This document shows, piece after piece, positions 1 through 10,113 of a stretch of DNA of 64,000 nt (position 1 is its first letter; every line of letters starts with the position of its first letter). Origin of the DNA: Saccharopolyspora kobensis (lineage in GTDB: Bacteria; Actinomycetota; Actinomycetes; Mycobacteriales; Pseudonocardiaceae); the NCBI RefSeq assembly GCF_900108315.1, contig NZ_FNVB01000007.1, positions 248,001 to 312,000 on the forward strand. The letters run 5' to 3'. Position numbers and translations under genes: made by a program. The notes under the pieces are model-generated. The model ran no database searches, was not told the origin of the DNA, and saw nothing but the letters and a program-made list of their open reading frames with translations.

Positions 1-63
1 GCGGTCATCGCCCTGGTCGGCTACTTCTGGGCCCGGGCGGCCTTCAACCGCGCACCGGCCTGA
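1..63 (+). CDS. C-terminal end of a membrane protein (partial)
   Basis: Frame 1 is open from the window edge to a TGA at 61-63 and reads AVIALVGYFWARAAFNRAPA. The first ten residues are hydrophobic and are followed by arginines, as in the last transmembrane helix of a membrane protein with a short cytoplasmic tail. The body of the gene lies outside the window, so no family can be named. It converges on the kinase gene, with only 31 bases between the two stops. Confidence 0.55.
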   Translation, partial: AVIALVGYFWARAAFNRAPA

Positions 64-94
64 TGGGTCGTGCGCGCGCGAGGCGCTCACGACC

Positions 95-1735
95 TCACAG
101 CATGCGGGTGTCGTAGCGGCCGGGGGCGTACTGCTGGAGGGCCGTCCGGATCCGGCGGATCTCCTGGCGGCGGCCGAACCAGCCGCCGGTCGCACCGATC
201 GGGAAGATCAGGTGGCCGCCGTGGTGCGGGCGGAGCCGGTGCCACAGCGCGGAGCGCGGAGCGGTGCCTTCGGTGAACCACACGGCCACCGAGGCCCGCT
301 TTCCGCTGCCCACCACGCCGACCCGCTGGACCTGGCTCCACGGGATCTCCCGGGTCAGGCCCATCCGCGAGACCAGCAGGCCGTCGCCGTTGACCTTCAA
401 GCACAGGCTCGGCAGCACCGCCCTGGCCACCGACCAGGCCGCGCTCAGCCCCAGCAGCAGCATGCCGATCTGGAAGACCATGAACCGGTCGCCGGAACCG
501 AGGCCGTGGCGGAACAGCTCGTACGCCCCGAACATGATCGCCACGCAGACGGCCGCGGAGACCAGCGCGCGGAAGCGTCCGGCGGTGGCGAACACCGGGC
601 CCGGGTTGTCGCGGCGCACCTGCGGCTGCTGGGAGGTCTGCCTGGGCTGCGCGGGCACGATCTTGCCGCGCACCGGCTCGGGCTCGGCCCGCGCCGCCGG
701 GATCGGCGCCGGAGGCTGCGGTGCGGGCTGCGGCGGTGCCGGTGCCGGTGCCGGAGCCGGTGCGGGCGCCGCGGGCGCGGCCTGGGTGTAGGTGCGGGTC
801 GCCGGGCGGGGCGCGGCGACCGGCTGCGGCGGGGGAGTGTCGGGCATCGGCGCGCTGGCCGTCTGCTGCAGCTGCGTGGCGTGCTGGGCGATCACATCGC
901 TGATCGCCGGCGGCAGCCACTGGTTGCCGTGCGGGCTGGACTCGCCGATCTCGTCGAGCATCTGAGCGGGCGTCGGGCGGGCCGCCGGGTCCTTGGCCAG
1001 GCACGCGGCCAGCAGCGGGCGCAGCCCGTCCGGCACCTCGGAGAGGTCCGGTTCGGCGTGGGCCACCCGGTAGAGCAGGGTGGCGGTGCTCTCCTCGCCG
1101 AACGGGCCGCGGCCGGTGGCGGCGAACACCAGCACCGCGCCGAGCGAGAAGATGTCGCTGGGCGGGCCGACCTCGGTGCCCAGGGTCTGCTCCGGGGAGA
1201 AGAAGCCGGGCGTGCCCATGAACATGCCGGTCGCGGTCAGCGCGCTGCCGGTCATCGCCCGGGAGATGCCGAAGTCGATGACGCGCGGGCCGTCCGGACC
1301 GAGCAGCACGTTGGCCGGTTTCAGGTCGCGGTGCACCAGCTCGGCGCGGTGGATCGCGATCAGCGCCTCCGCGAGCCCGGCGCCAAGGCCGCGCACCGTC
1401 ACCTCCGGCAGCGGGCCGTGGTCGGCCACCGCCTGGTGCAGCGTCGGGCCCGGCACGTACTCGGTGGCCAGCCAGGGCTGTTCGGCGTCCGGGTCGGCGT
1501 GCACCACGGCGGCGGTCCAGAAGCCGCCGACCGAGCTCGCGGCCACCGCCTCGCGGCGGAACCGCTCCCGGAACTCCGGGTCCTCGGCCAGGTCGGGCCT
1601 GATCACCTTGACCGCCACCACCCGGCCGCCGCGCGAGCGGCCGAGGTAGACCCCGCCCATCGCCCCGCGCCCCAACCGGGCGAGCAGCCGGTAGTCGCCT
1701 ACCCGGTGCGGGTCGCTGGCCAGCAACGGCTGCAC
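95..1735 (-). CDS. Ser/Thr protein kinase with membrane anchor and C-terminal PH-like domain
   Basis: 546-residue Hanks-type kinase. The glycine-rich loop LGRGAMGGVY is at 21-30, the ATP lysine is K43 (VAVKVI), the catalytic loop HRDLKPAN starts at 135, the DFG motif is 154-156, and SPEQ stands in for APE. A proline/alanine-rich linker (about 285-375) follows, then two hydrophobic segments (about 390-435). The C-terminal region contains IPWSQVQRVGV, typical of bacterial PH-like domains next to membrane helices. No PASTA repeats are present, so this is not PknB. It probably phosphorylates cytoplasmic targets from the membrane; substrates cannot be read from sequence. Structured repeat copy 1 begins about 93 bases upstream of its start. 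Confidence 0.9.
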   Translation of the reverse strand: MQPLLASDPHRVGDYRLLARLGRGAMGGVYLGRSRGGRVVAVKVIRPDLAEDPEFRERFRREAVAASSVGGFWTAAVVHADPDAEQPWLATEYVPGPTLHQAVADHGPLPEVTVRGLGAGLAEALIAIHRAELVHRDLKPANVLLGPDGPRVIDFGISRAMTGSALTATGMFMGTPGFFSPEQTLGTEVGPPSDIFSLGAVLVFAATGRGPFGEESTATLLYRVAHAEPDLSEVPDGLRPLLAACLAKDPAARPTPAQMLDEIGESSPHGNQWLPPAISDVIAQHATQLQQTASAPMPDTPPPQPVAAPRPATRTYTQAAPAAPAPAPAPAPAPPQPAPQPPAPIPAARAEPEPVRGKIVPAQPRQTSQQPQVRRDNPGPVFATAGRFRALVSAAVCVAIMFGAYELFRHGLGSGDRFMVFQIGMLLLGLSAAWSVARAVLPSLCLKVNGDGLLVSRMGLTREIPWSQVQRVGVVGSGKRASVAVWFTEGTAPRSALWHRLRPHHGGHLIFPIGATGGWFGRRQEIRRIRTALQQYAPGRYDTRML

Positions 1736-1807
1736 GGGCTATCGGCCTCCTGTCCACGAGATCGCGAATTCGTCCGGTTCGAGCTTACGGCCTTTCTCCG
1801 AACTCGT

Positions 1808-1970
1808 TTTGCGTGGTGGTGCGCGTGGCGCAACCTCAGACGCTCCCTGGCCGCGGGATCCCGTTCATGTGCATGTCCGAACACGGCGAACGGGCTGTCC
1901 TCGCATGGAAGCGCCTGAGAACCCGCGTCGGTGCCAGCTGCGAGGGCGGGCTGAACGCCTCCGGCGTTTC
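1808..1970 (-). repeat. Structured intergenic element, copy 1
   Basis: Core 1828-1926. Outer arms 1835-1847 and 1907-1919 pair at 11 of 13 positions as DNA. The two exceptions become G-U pairs on the minus strand. The inner stem is perfect: CCCGTTC (1860-1866) with GAACGGG (1888-1894). A further hairpin AACGCC/GGCGTT lies at 1954-1968. The internal loop AAC/AAC flanks the outer stem, and GTCCTCGC (1898-1905) is conserved in all copies. It lies between the divergent kinase and ABC importer genes. I do not recognise it as a named RNA family; strand is assigned from the G-U argument. Confidence 0.6.
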
Positions 1971-2110
1971 AAAGGACGACCACCAGGCTCCGGCCTCGCT
2001 CCGCAGGCGTGTGCAGGGCCGGCCGAGCTGCCGATGTTCCAGCCGTTCGCGGCCGCTGGTCGGCCGTGCCGCGTTGCCGTCGGCGGTGCGGGCTGGTAAT
2101 CGAATACTTG

Positions 2111-2154
2111 GCTTGGTTTCAAGCTTTTCCCGGCGTCGGTGTTGTGGGTATGAT
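2111..2154 (+). promoter_or_regulatory. Possible operator and promoter of the sugar ABC operon
   Basis: GCTTG (2111-2115) and CAAGC (2120-2124) form a perfect inverted repeat with a 4-base spacer, the size and style of a repressor site. TATGAT at 2149-2154 resembles an actinobacterial -10 box and lies 51 bases before the GTG start. No good -35 box is visible. This is inference from sequence only. Confidence 0.35.
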
Positions 2155-2205
2155 CCGGCGCACTGCGAGCCCGAGGAACGATCACCGCGATCGAGGGAGG
2201 CGCGC

Positions 2206-3721
<1,516 letters not shown>

Positions 3722-3729
<8 letters not shown>

Positions 3730-4732
3730 TCCGGCCACCGAACCGTCCACATCGGACCGCGGTTTGCTGGGTGCGCTGGGCGACCGCATGTCCGGCGCGG
3801 TCTCGCAGGTCGCGGCGGCGGGCGCGCTGATCGTCGTGTTCGTGGTGCTGTCGATCATCGCGCCGTCGTTCCTCACCGCCGACAACCTGTTCAACCTGGG
3901 CTCGCAGACCTCGGTGAACGCGGTGATGGCGGTCGGCGTGACGCTGGTGATCATCACCGGCGGCATCGACCTGTCGGTGGGCTCGGTGGCCGCGCTGTCC
4001 GGGGTGATCGGCGTGCTGCTGATGGCCGAGTATGGGTTCAACCCGCTGATCGGCATCCTCGGCGGCATCGCCGTCGGCGCGCTGGCCGGGCTGGTGAACG
4101 GGCTGCTGGTGTCGGTGGTGGGGTTGCCGCCGTTCATCGCGACCCTGGGCATGCTCAGCGTCGGCCGCGGCCTGGTGCTGATCGCCACCGGCGCGGTCGC
4201 GGTGTTCGGCGCACCCGAGTCGTTCCGGCTGCTCGGCCAGGGCGTGATCAACGCGATCCCGATCCCGGTGGTGCTGATCGCGGTGGTCGCGGTGCTCGGG
4301 CACCTGGTGCTGACCCGGACCAGGCTGGGCCGCTACGCCTACGTGATGGGCTCGAACATGGAGGCCGCGCGGCTGTCCGGCGTGCCGGTGAAGCGCTACA
4401 CGACGCTGGTCTACGTGCTCTCCGGCGCGCTGGCCGGGCTCGGCGGCATGATCGCCGCGTCGCGGATCAACTCCGGTCAGCCGAACTTCGGCGAGGGCCT
4501 GGAGCTGGACGTGATCGCCGCTGTCGTCATCGGCGGCGCCAGCCTGTTCGGCGGCCGCGGCACCGTGCTGGGTTCGCTGATCGGCGCCTTCCTGGTCGCG
4601 GTCATCCGCAACGGCGCGGTCCAGCTCAACATCGGCACCTTCTACCAGAACGTGCTGATCGGCGTGATCATCTGGCTGGCGGTCTGGTGGGACCGCTACC
4701 AGCGGCGCAAGCTCGGCGGCGACACCGCGTGA
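3722..4732 (+). CDS. Sugar ABC transporter permease (RbsC-like)
   Basis: 336 residues with about nine to ten hydrophobic helices, matching the BPD_transp_2 permease family that partners RbsA-type ATPases. The family motifs ITGGIDLSVGS, GLPPFIATLGM, MGSNMEAARLSG and VIGGASLFGGRGTV are all visible. The ATG at 3722 lies inside the end of the ATPase gene (8-base overlap), which implies translational coupling. Two copies of the subunit would form the membrane channel. It is followed 37 bases later by the binding protein gene, completing a three-gene importer. Confidence 0.93.
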
Positions 4733-4769
4733 GCGGCAGGAGTCCGGCGATGAGCAAGGGAGCTCGGGG

Positions 4770-5774
4770 ATGAAGAAGGTTCTGAGCGCGGCGTGCGTGC
4801 TGGTCTCGGTGGCGGCGGCGGGCTGCAGCGTCGGGGTGCGAGAGCAGACCGGCGGCGGTGGCGAGCAGGGCGGGCCGATCAAGATCGCGGTGGTGCCGAA
4901 GGCGATCGGCTTCGACTTCTGGGAGAAGGTGCGGGTCGGCGCGGAGTGCGCGGGTGGCAAGCAGCCGGACGTCACCGTGCACTGGGACGGCGTGCACGCG
5001 GAGAGCGACGTCAGCGGCCAGCAGAGCCTGCTGCAGGACCTGCTCGCGCAGGGCGACGTCAGGGGCCTGGTCTACGCCGCGACGGACGCCAAGGCGCTGG
5101 CCGACGTCACCAAGTCCGCGCAGGGCCAGGGCACCACGGTGGTCAACATGGACTCCGGGACCTCGCCGCAGCCACCGGACGTCCCGGTGTACGCCACCAA
5201 CAACGTGGCCGCCGCCGAGCAGGCCACCGATCTGCTGGCCGAGCAGCTCGGCGGTCGCGGCAAGGTGGCGTTCATCGAGTTCCAGGCGGGCACCAGCACC
5301 AACGAGACGCGCGGCGAGGGCTTCAAGCGGGGCATGGCCAAGCACCCGGGCCTGCAGCTGGTCGCCCAGCAGTCCAGCGACAGCGACTTCAACCGGGCGC
5401 TGCAGGTCACCCAGGACATCCTGACCGCGAACCCGGACCTCAACGGCATCTACGCGGCCAACGAGCCGAGCGTGCTGGGCGCGGCCGAAGCGGTCCGGCA
5501 GGCGGGCAAGACCGGCCAGGTGAAGATCATCGGCTGGGACACCTCGGAGGGCGAGATCAAGGCCCTGCGCGACGGCGTGATCACCGGCCTGATCGCGCAG
5601 AACCCGTTCAAGATGGGCTACGCCGCGGTGAACGCGGCGGTGGCCGAGATCCGCGGCGAGCCGAACCCGGCGCCGGACACCGACACCGGCTCGACCCTGA
5701 TCACCAAGGAGAACGTGGACAGCCCGGAGGTCCAGAAGCTGCTCAACCCGTCCTGCGACAACCCGCCCGCTTGA
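4770..5774 (+). CDS. Sugar-binding lipoprotein of the ABC importer
   Basis: 334 residues. The N-terminus MKKVLSAACVLVSVAAAGCS is a lipoprotein signal with the acylated cysteine at 19. A Gly-rich linker follows, then a periplasmic-binding-protein type 1 fold (Peripla_BP_4), seen in KIAVVPKAIGFDFWEKV, NMDSGTSPQ and GIYAANEPS. It delivers substrate to the two genes upstream. The opening resembles RhaS/LsrB-like and sugar-alcohol binding proteins more than RbsB, but I cannot assign a ligand. The gene ends the operon, and structured repeat copy 2 follows. Confidence 0.9.
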   Translation: MKKVLSAACVLVSVAAAGCSVGVREQTGGGGEQGGPIKIAVVPKAIGFDFWEKVRVGAECAGGKQPDVTVHWDGVHAESDVSGQQSLLQDLLAQGDVRGLVYAATDAKALADVTKSAQGQGTTVVNMDSGTSPQPPDVPVYATNNVAAAEQATDLLAEQLGGRGKVAFIEFQAGTSTNETRGEGFKRGMAKHPGLQLVAQQSSDSDFNRALQVTQDILTANPDLNGIYAANEPSVLGAAEAVRQAGKTGQVKIIGWDTSEGEIKALRDGVITGLIAQNPFKMGYAAVNAAVAEIRGEPNPAPDTDTGSTLITKENVDSPEVQKLLNPSCDNPPA

Positions 5775-5792
5775 GAAGCCTGTGGTGGCTGG

Positions 5793-5981
5793 TCTGCGTG
5801 GCGGTGCGGGTGGCGGAACCTGAGTGCTTCCCTGGACTGCGGGTGACCCTCCTGATGTATGCCCAATACACGGCGGAGGGACCGTCCTCGCCAGGAAAAC
5901 ACTCAGAACCCGCGGCGGGTGCAAGCTGCGTGCGTACTCAAAGCGGCTGCCGCCGCTTATAAGACGCGGACGGCTTCGCCG
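5793..5981 (-). repeat. Structured intergenic element, copy 2
   Basis: Core 5813-5913. The arms GCGG-AAC-CTGAGTGCTTCCCTGG and the matching 3' arm pair throughout except two positions that are G-U on the minus strand. The inner stem is CCCTCC (5847-5852) with GGAGGG (5875-5880), and the apical hairpin is TGTAT/ATACA. Two more hairpins follow: AAGCGGC/GCCGCTT (5941-5958) and CGGC/GCCG (5971-5981). It sits between convergent genes, in the presumed 3' UTR of the monooxygenase if read on the minus strand. It may also serve as a bidirectional terminator. Confidence 0.65.
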
Positions 5982-6001
5982 ACAGTGCTCTCTCAGGTGG
6001 T

Positions 6002-7210
6002 TCAGCCCCTGGCGGCCGGGAGCAGGTCGTAGTCCGGCAGCTCGATGCCGTTGAACGCCCGGAGCATCTTGCGCTGCATCAGCGCCTGGCCGGGCAGGTG
6101 CGGCAGCAGCCGGATCATCTGGTGCTGCACCCAGATGCCGAACCGGCTGCTCGCGGCCGCGTGCTTGGCGTTGTCCGCGCCGAGCTGCTGGTTCATCGCG
6201 ACGAAGTCGCGCATCTTCGCCTCGTAGGCGGCGAACGCGGTGGCGTGGTCGTCGGCCGCGGCCAGCTCGCCGGCCAGGACGTAGGCCCCGACGAGGGCCA
6301 GCGTCGTTCCCTGGCCGGACAGCGGTGACGAGCAGTACGCGGCGTCCCCGAGCAGCACCACCCGGCCCGCCGACCAGGACGGCATGCACACCTGGCTGCA
6401 GGAATCGCAGTGGAAGTCCGGGGCGCCGTCCATCTGCTCCAGCAGCCACGGCACCTCCCACTTCGCGTGCCGCATGCCCTCGCGCAGCAGCGCCTTCTGC
6501 CCGGCCGGATCGCGGTGGTCGTGGTCGGCGCTGCTGCCCGGGACGCACAGCAGGGCCATCGCCTCGCGGTTGTCCCTGATGCTGCGGATCATCGCCCCGC
6601 GCTTCGGCTCGGCGTAGCTGAGCATCCAGTGGTCGAGCCCGAGGCGGTTGGGCACCGTGAAGAACGCCATCAGGAAGCCGAGATCGCGCAGGTACCGAGA
6701 CTCGGGCCCGAACACCAGCGAGCGGACTCCCGAGTGCAGCCCGTCCGCGCCGACCACCACGTCGAAGGACTCCGGCGGCCCGGAGGTGAAGGACGCGGTC
6801 ATCCCGTCGCGGGTCTGCTCGATGCCGGTGATCGTCCGGCCGAACCGGTACTCGACGTCGTGCCGGGTGGCTTCGTGCAGCACGTCGGCCAGGTCGCCGC
6901 GGAGGATCTCGATCTCGGCGACCATCCCGTCGCCGCCGAAGGCGTCGGACCGCATCCGCGCCCGCTCCCGGTTGCGCTCGTCCACGTAGGACACGCCGTT
7001 GGTTTCCGTGCACGCTGCGCGGATCCGCTCGTCGAGCCCCATCCGGCGCACGACCTCCTTGCCGACACCGCGGACGTCCACGGCCTGGCCGCCCGGCCGC
7101 AGCTGCGGTGCTCGCTCCACGACCGTCACCGAGAACCCGTACCGGTGCAGCCAGTGGGCGAGCGCGGGTCCGGCGATGCTCGCTCCGACGATCAACACGC
7201 GCTTGGTCAT
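6002..7210 (-). CDS. FAD-dependent monooxygenase (PHBH family)
   Basis: 402 residues. The N-terminal FAD-binding GxGxxG-like motif reads VLIVGASIAGPALA (residues 5-18), the middle has VVGADGLHSGVR (DG motif) and the later part RVVLLGDAAYCSSPLSGQG (GD motif), all hallmarks of flavin aromatic hydroxylases. The ATG at 7210 places the dinucleotide motif at the N-terminus; an upstream in-frame extension is basic and unlikely. Divergent from a TetR gene with 121 bases between, so it is probably controlled by that regulator. The substrate is unknown, perhaps a xenobiotic or antibiotic-like polyketide or aromatic. Confidence 0.88.
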   Translation of the reverse strand: MTKRVLIVGASIAGPALAHWLHRYGFSVTVVERAPQLRPGGQAVDVRGVGKEVVRRMGLDERIRAACTETNGVSYVDERNRERARMRSDAFGGDGMVAEIEILRGDLADVLHEATRHDVEYRFGRTITGIEQTRDGMTASFTSGPPESFDVVVGADGLHSGVRSLVFGPESRYLRDLGFLMAFFTVPNRLGLDHWMLSYAEPKRGAMIRSIRDNREAMALLCVPGSSADHDHRDPAGQKALLREGMRHAKWEVPWLLEQMDGAPDFHCDSCSQVCMPSWSAGRVVLLGDAAYCSSPLSGQGTTLALVGAYVLAGELAAADDHATAFAAYEAKMRDFVAMNQQLGADNAKHAAASSRFGIWVQHQMIRLLPHLPGQALMQRKMLRAFNGIELPDYDLLPAARG

Positions 7211-7274
7211 CTGATGCCTTCCATCCGGAGCACCGGCGGAACCGGGCTCGTGGCGGTGATGCAGGCGACGGTAC

Positions 7275-7300
7275 AGACGTCTAAGACATTTGTGCAAGAC
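7275..7300. promoter_or_regulatory. Candidate TetR operator between monooxygenase and regulator
   Basis: AGACGTCT (7275-7282) is a perfect palindrome and overlaps GTCTAAGAC (7279-7287), a second inverted repeat. AAGAC recurs at 7296-7300. The site lies in the shared divergent promoter region, 32-57 bases before the TetR start, where an autoregulatory operator is expected. Confidence 0.35.
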
Positions 7301-7331
7301 GGTTGTCCGATCGCTGCACTAGGCTGTCGGC

Positions 7332-7919
7332 ATGGGAAATCGCGAGGACCTGCTCGCCGCCGCGATGGAGTGCCTGCGCACCAAGGGCTACGCGCGGACC
7401 ACGGCGCGGGACATCACGGAGATCGCCGGAACCAGCCTCGCCGCGATCGGATACCACTACGGCGGCATCCGGAACCTGCTCAACCAGGCGGTTTACGCAG
7501 CGATCGAGCAGTGGAGCGACCGGGAGCAGGCGAGGCTGCGGACCGATGCGCCCTCGGAGGAGGCCTTCCTGGAGCGCTTCGGCGCCGTCTGGGCGAGCAC
7601 CATCGAGGGCTTCCAGGCGGACCGGGAGGTGTGGGCGGCATCGTTCGACCTGATGACGCAGGTCGACCACGTGCCCGAGATCCGGGAGCAGCTGCGCCGG
7701 GGGATGCAGGCGGCGCGCACCGGCAACGTCGCGATGTTCGAGGGAGTGGACGAGGACACCGTCAGCGAGGAGCAGGCCAGGACGGTCGGCTCGTTGTACT
7801 ACGCGATCCAGGCCGGTGTGGTGATCCAGTGGCTGATCGACCCCGACAGCGCGCCCAGCGCCGACGACATCGTCGCGGGGCTGCGCGCGATCGCGGCCAA
7901 GGCCGCCGAGGAGGCGTGA
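7332..7919 (+). CDS. TetR-family transcriptional regulator
   Basis: 195 residues. The N-terminal helix-turn-helix reads TTARDITEIAGTSLAAIGYHYGG (about 23-45), the typical TetR recognition region with the conserved tyrosines. The C-terminal helical part is the ligand and dimer domain and gives no clue to the ligand. Divergent from the FAD monooxygenase, which it most likely represses. The TRIC-like gene follows on the same strand after 50 bases and could be co-transcribed, although it has its own ribosome-binding site. Confidence 0.9.
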   Translation: MGNREDLLAAAMECLRTKGYARTTARDITEIAGTSLAAIGYHYGGIRNLLNQAVYAAIEQWSDREQARLRTDAPSEEAFLERFGAVWASTIEGFQADREVWAASFDLMTQVDHVPEIREQLRRGMQAARTGNVAMFEGVDEDTVSEEQARTVGSLYYAIQAGVVIQWLIDPDSAPSADDIVAGLRAIAAKAAEEA

Positions 7920-7969
7920 CGGACCGGGGCGCGGGTGCACCGGCGGTGGCGGGGAGGTAGAACCGTCCG

Positions 7970-8614
7970 GTGGTCACCGCGATCCTCAACCCGCTGGTGC
8001 AGGAAGTCCTGGACCTGATCGGGATCTTCGCGTTCGCGCTCTCCGGCGCGCTGCTCGCCGTGCGCAAGCGCTTCGACGTCGTCGGCATCGTGGTGCTGGC
8101 CGAGGTGACCGCGCTGGGCGGCGGGGTGTTCCGGGACCTGGTGATCGGCGCGGTGCCGCCGGTGGCCTTCACCGACATCGCCTACTTCACCACGCCGCTG
8201 ATCGCCTCGGTGGTGGTGTTCTTCTGGCATCCCCGGCTGGCCTGGATCCGCCGGTTCGTGCTGTTCTTCGACGCGATCGGGCTGGGGGTGTTCTGCGTGG
8301 CGGGCAGCATCAAGGCGCTGAACTTCGGCATGCACCCGCTGGCCGCGATCGCGCTCGGCGCCGCGACCGCGATCGGCGGCGGCGCCATCCGCGACGTGCT
8401 GGCCGGGGAGGTCCCGGCGCTGCTGCACCCGGAGAGCGAGATCTACGCGGTGCCTGCGCTGCTGGGCAGCGGCCTGGTCGCCCTGCTCGCGGTCACCGGC
8501 GCGCTGACACCGGTCACCAGCGCCTTCGCGGCGCTGCTGGCGATCGTGGTGCGGCTGCTGGCCCTGCGCTTCGGCTGGCGCGCGCCGCTGGCCCGCGGCG
8601 GAGCGTCGCTATGA
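7970..8614 (+). CDS. TRIC-type cation channel family protein (UPF0126)
   Basis: 214 residues, seven hydrophobic helices in two similar halves. Each half carries the glycine motif of the family: TALGGGVFRDLV near 45-56 and TAIGGGAIRDVLAGEVP near 125-141. Prokaryotic members form trimeric cation channels; ion selectivity here is not known. The GTG at 7970 follows GGGGAGG with a long spacer, and GTG at 7973 is an alternative start. The stop overlaps the stop of the convergent bcp gene (shared bases 8609-8614). Confidence 0.85.
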   Translation: MVTAILNPLVQEVLDLIGIFAFALSGALLAVRKRFDVVGIVVLAEVTALGGGVFRDLVIGAVPPVAFTDIAYFTTPLIASVVVFFWHPRLAWIRRFVLFFDAIGLGVFCVAGSIKALNFGMHPLAAIALGAATAIGGGAIRDVLAGEVPALLHPESEIYAVPALLGSGLVALLAVTGALTPVTSAFAALLAIVVRLLALRFGWRAPLARGGASL

Positions 8615-9061
8615 GCGCCGCTTGAGGACTGCCAGCGCCTTGTCGGCGTGCAGGCCCATCCGGAACTCGCTGCGGATCACCGCGAGCACCCGGCGCTGCT
8701 CGTCGATGACGAAGGTGTGCCGCTTTACCGGGATCGGCCCGAACCGGCGCTTGACGCCGAACTGCCGCGCGACCGCACCGTCGACATCGGACAGCAGCGG
8801 GAAGCCGAAACCGTGCGCCGCGGCGAACTGCTGCTGCTTGCCGATCTGGTCGGCGCTGATCCCCACCGGCTGCGCGCCGAGCTCGCCGAACTCGGCGGCC
8901 AGATCCCGGAAGTGGCAGGCCTCCGCGGTGCACCCGGTGGTCATCGCGGCCGGGTAGAAGAACAGCACGACCGGCCCGCCGGCGACCAGCTCGGAGAGCT
9001 TGCGCTCCGCACCGTCCTGGTCCGGCAGGGCGAAATCGCCCACCACATCGCCTTCCCGCAT
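8609..9061 (-). CDS. bcp: Thioredoxin-dependent peroxiredoxin (Bcp/PrxQ)
   Basis: 150 residues, standard for the BCP subfamily. The active site reads FFYPAAMTTGCTAEACHFRD with peroxidatic Cys44 and a possible resolving Cys49 five residues later, as in PrxQ. It reduces hydrogen peroxide and alkyl hydroperoxides in the cytoplasm with thioredoxin as donor. The ATG at 9061 has GGAGG upstream on the minus strand; a longer frame upstream is compositionally unlike coding sequence. It converges on the TRIC gene with overlapping stops. Confidence 0.93.
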   Translation of the reverse strand: MREGDVVGDFALPDQDGAERKLSELVAGGPVVLFFYPAAMTTGCTAEACHFRDLAAEFGELGAQPVGISADQIGKQQQFAAAHGFGFPLLSDVDGAVARQFGVKRRFGPIPVKRHTFVIDEQRRVLAVIRSEFRMGLHADKALAVLKRRS

Positions 9062-9194
9062 CCCCGCTCCTCCCACGTCGGAACCCGAGCTCCCAGAGTA
9101 TGGCCTCGCAGCCGATCGTCGTCCGGGGTGTGTGCGAGGCTCGGGCGGGGCGGGCCGCACCGGTCGTGCTCCTCACTGCTACTCGGGAAGGTCC

Positions 9195-9932
9195 ATGCTC
9201 GTCCGCCGCGCTTACATCCCCGAAAGCAAGCGTCCCGAGTCGTTCGGGAGGTGGCCCTACACCGTGCCGTGCGTCGCCGAGCTCGCCGAGCGCGGGCTGG
9301 AGTTCACCGCGCCGGTGACCATGCTGGTCGGTGAGAACGGTTCCGGGAAGTCGACGCTGGTCGAGGCGATCGCGGAGGGCTTCAAGCTCGACTCGCACGG
9401 CGGCCGGGCGGGGCGCAAGTACGCCAACGACCGCCCGAAGACCCCGCTCGGCGACGTCCTGGCGCTGGAGACGACCCCGGCCGGGAGCCGGATGATCACC
9501 GGGCCGCGGTCTCGCCGCAAGGGGTTCTTCCTGCGGGCGGAGACCGCGTTCGGGATGATGAACGCGGTCAGCGGCCTGCACGGCTACTGGGAGCAGGACA
9601 CCTCGACCATGTCGCACGGCGAGGGTTTCCTGGCCGTGTTCGAGGCGATGTTCCGGGAACGCGGTTTCTACGTGATGGACGAGCCGGAGGCGGCGCTGTC
9701 CTTCGAGTCCTGCCTCAAGCTGATCGGCCTGATGCACGAGCTGGCCCGCACCGGCGCGCAGGTGGTCTGCGCGACGCACTCACCGGTCCTGGCCGCCACG
9801 CCGGGCGCCGACATCGTCGAAGTGGGCGAGCACGGCATCCGCCGGGTGAAGTGGGCGGACCTCGACCTCGTCGACCACTGGCGCCGCTACCTCACCGACC
9901 CGGCTCTCTACCTGCGCCACATCACCGGGTGA
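9195..9932 (+). CDS. AAA family ATPase (predicted ATPase, ABC/SMC-like)
   Basis: 245 residues. Walker A is GENGSGKST (about 51-59), the signature-like stretch is TSTMSHGEGFL, Walker B is FYVMDEPEAALS, and the switch histidine region is CATHSPVLA. This is the single-domain predicted ATPase group related to COG3910, distinct from transport ABC proteins and without membrane partners here. Function in the cell is not established; some relatives accompany defence or DNA-repair genes, but nothing nearby shows that. The ATG at 9195 has a moderate upstream purine stretch (GGGAAGG). Confidence 0.82.
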   Translation: MLVRRAYIPESKRPESFGRWPYTVPCVAELAERGLEFTAPVTMLVGENGSGKSTLVEAIAEGFKLDSHGGRAGRKYANDRPKTPLGDVLALETTPAGSRMITGPRSRRKGFFLRAETAFGMMNAVSGLHGYWEQDTSTMSHGEGFLAVFEAMFRERGFYVMDEPEAALSFESCLKLIGLMHELARTGAQVVCATHSPVLAATPGADIVEVGEHGIRRVKWADLDLVDHWRRYLTDPALYLRHITG

Positions 9933-10113
9933 CCCGGGGTTCGCCCGGTTCGTGCTGGGAGCAGCGGGTTTTCGCCCGGGCAGGGGTAGCGCTGCGGGTG
10001 GGGGACACCCGTTGGCCGGGCTCGTCCGGCGGGCGGTGGGGGACGAGGCGATCGTGGGCGCTGGACGACGGCCGGAGGCCGTCTCCGCCGGTTCCCGCGA
10101 TCCCAGAGAGGAA

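Noticed and set aside
721-785. Tandem GCCGGTGCCGG-like triplet run that looks like a DNA repeat
   Set aside because: It encodes the proline/alanine-rich linker of the kinase in frame. Low-complexity coding sequence explains it.
1760-1920. Apparent coding continuation through structured repeat copy 1 (and similar short frames through the other copies)
   Set aside because: Frames differ between copies, and the conserved feature is base pairing, not a protein. Starts behind good ribosome-binding sites lie outside the repeats.
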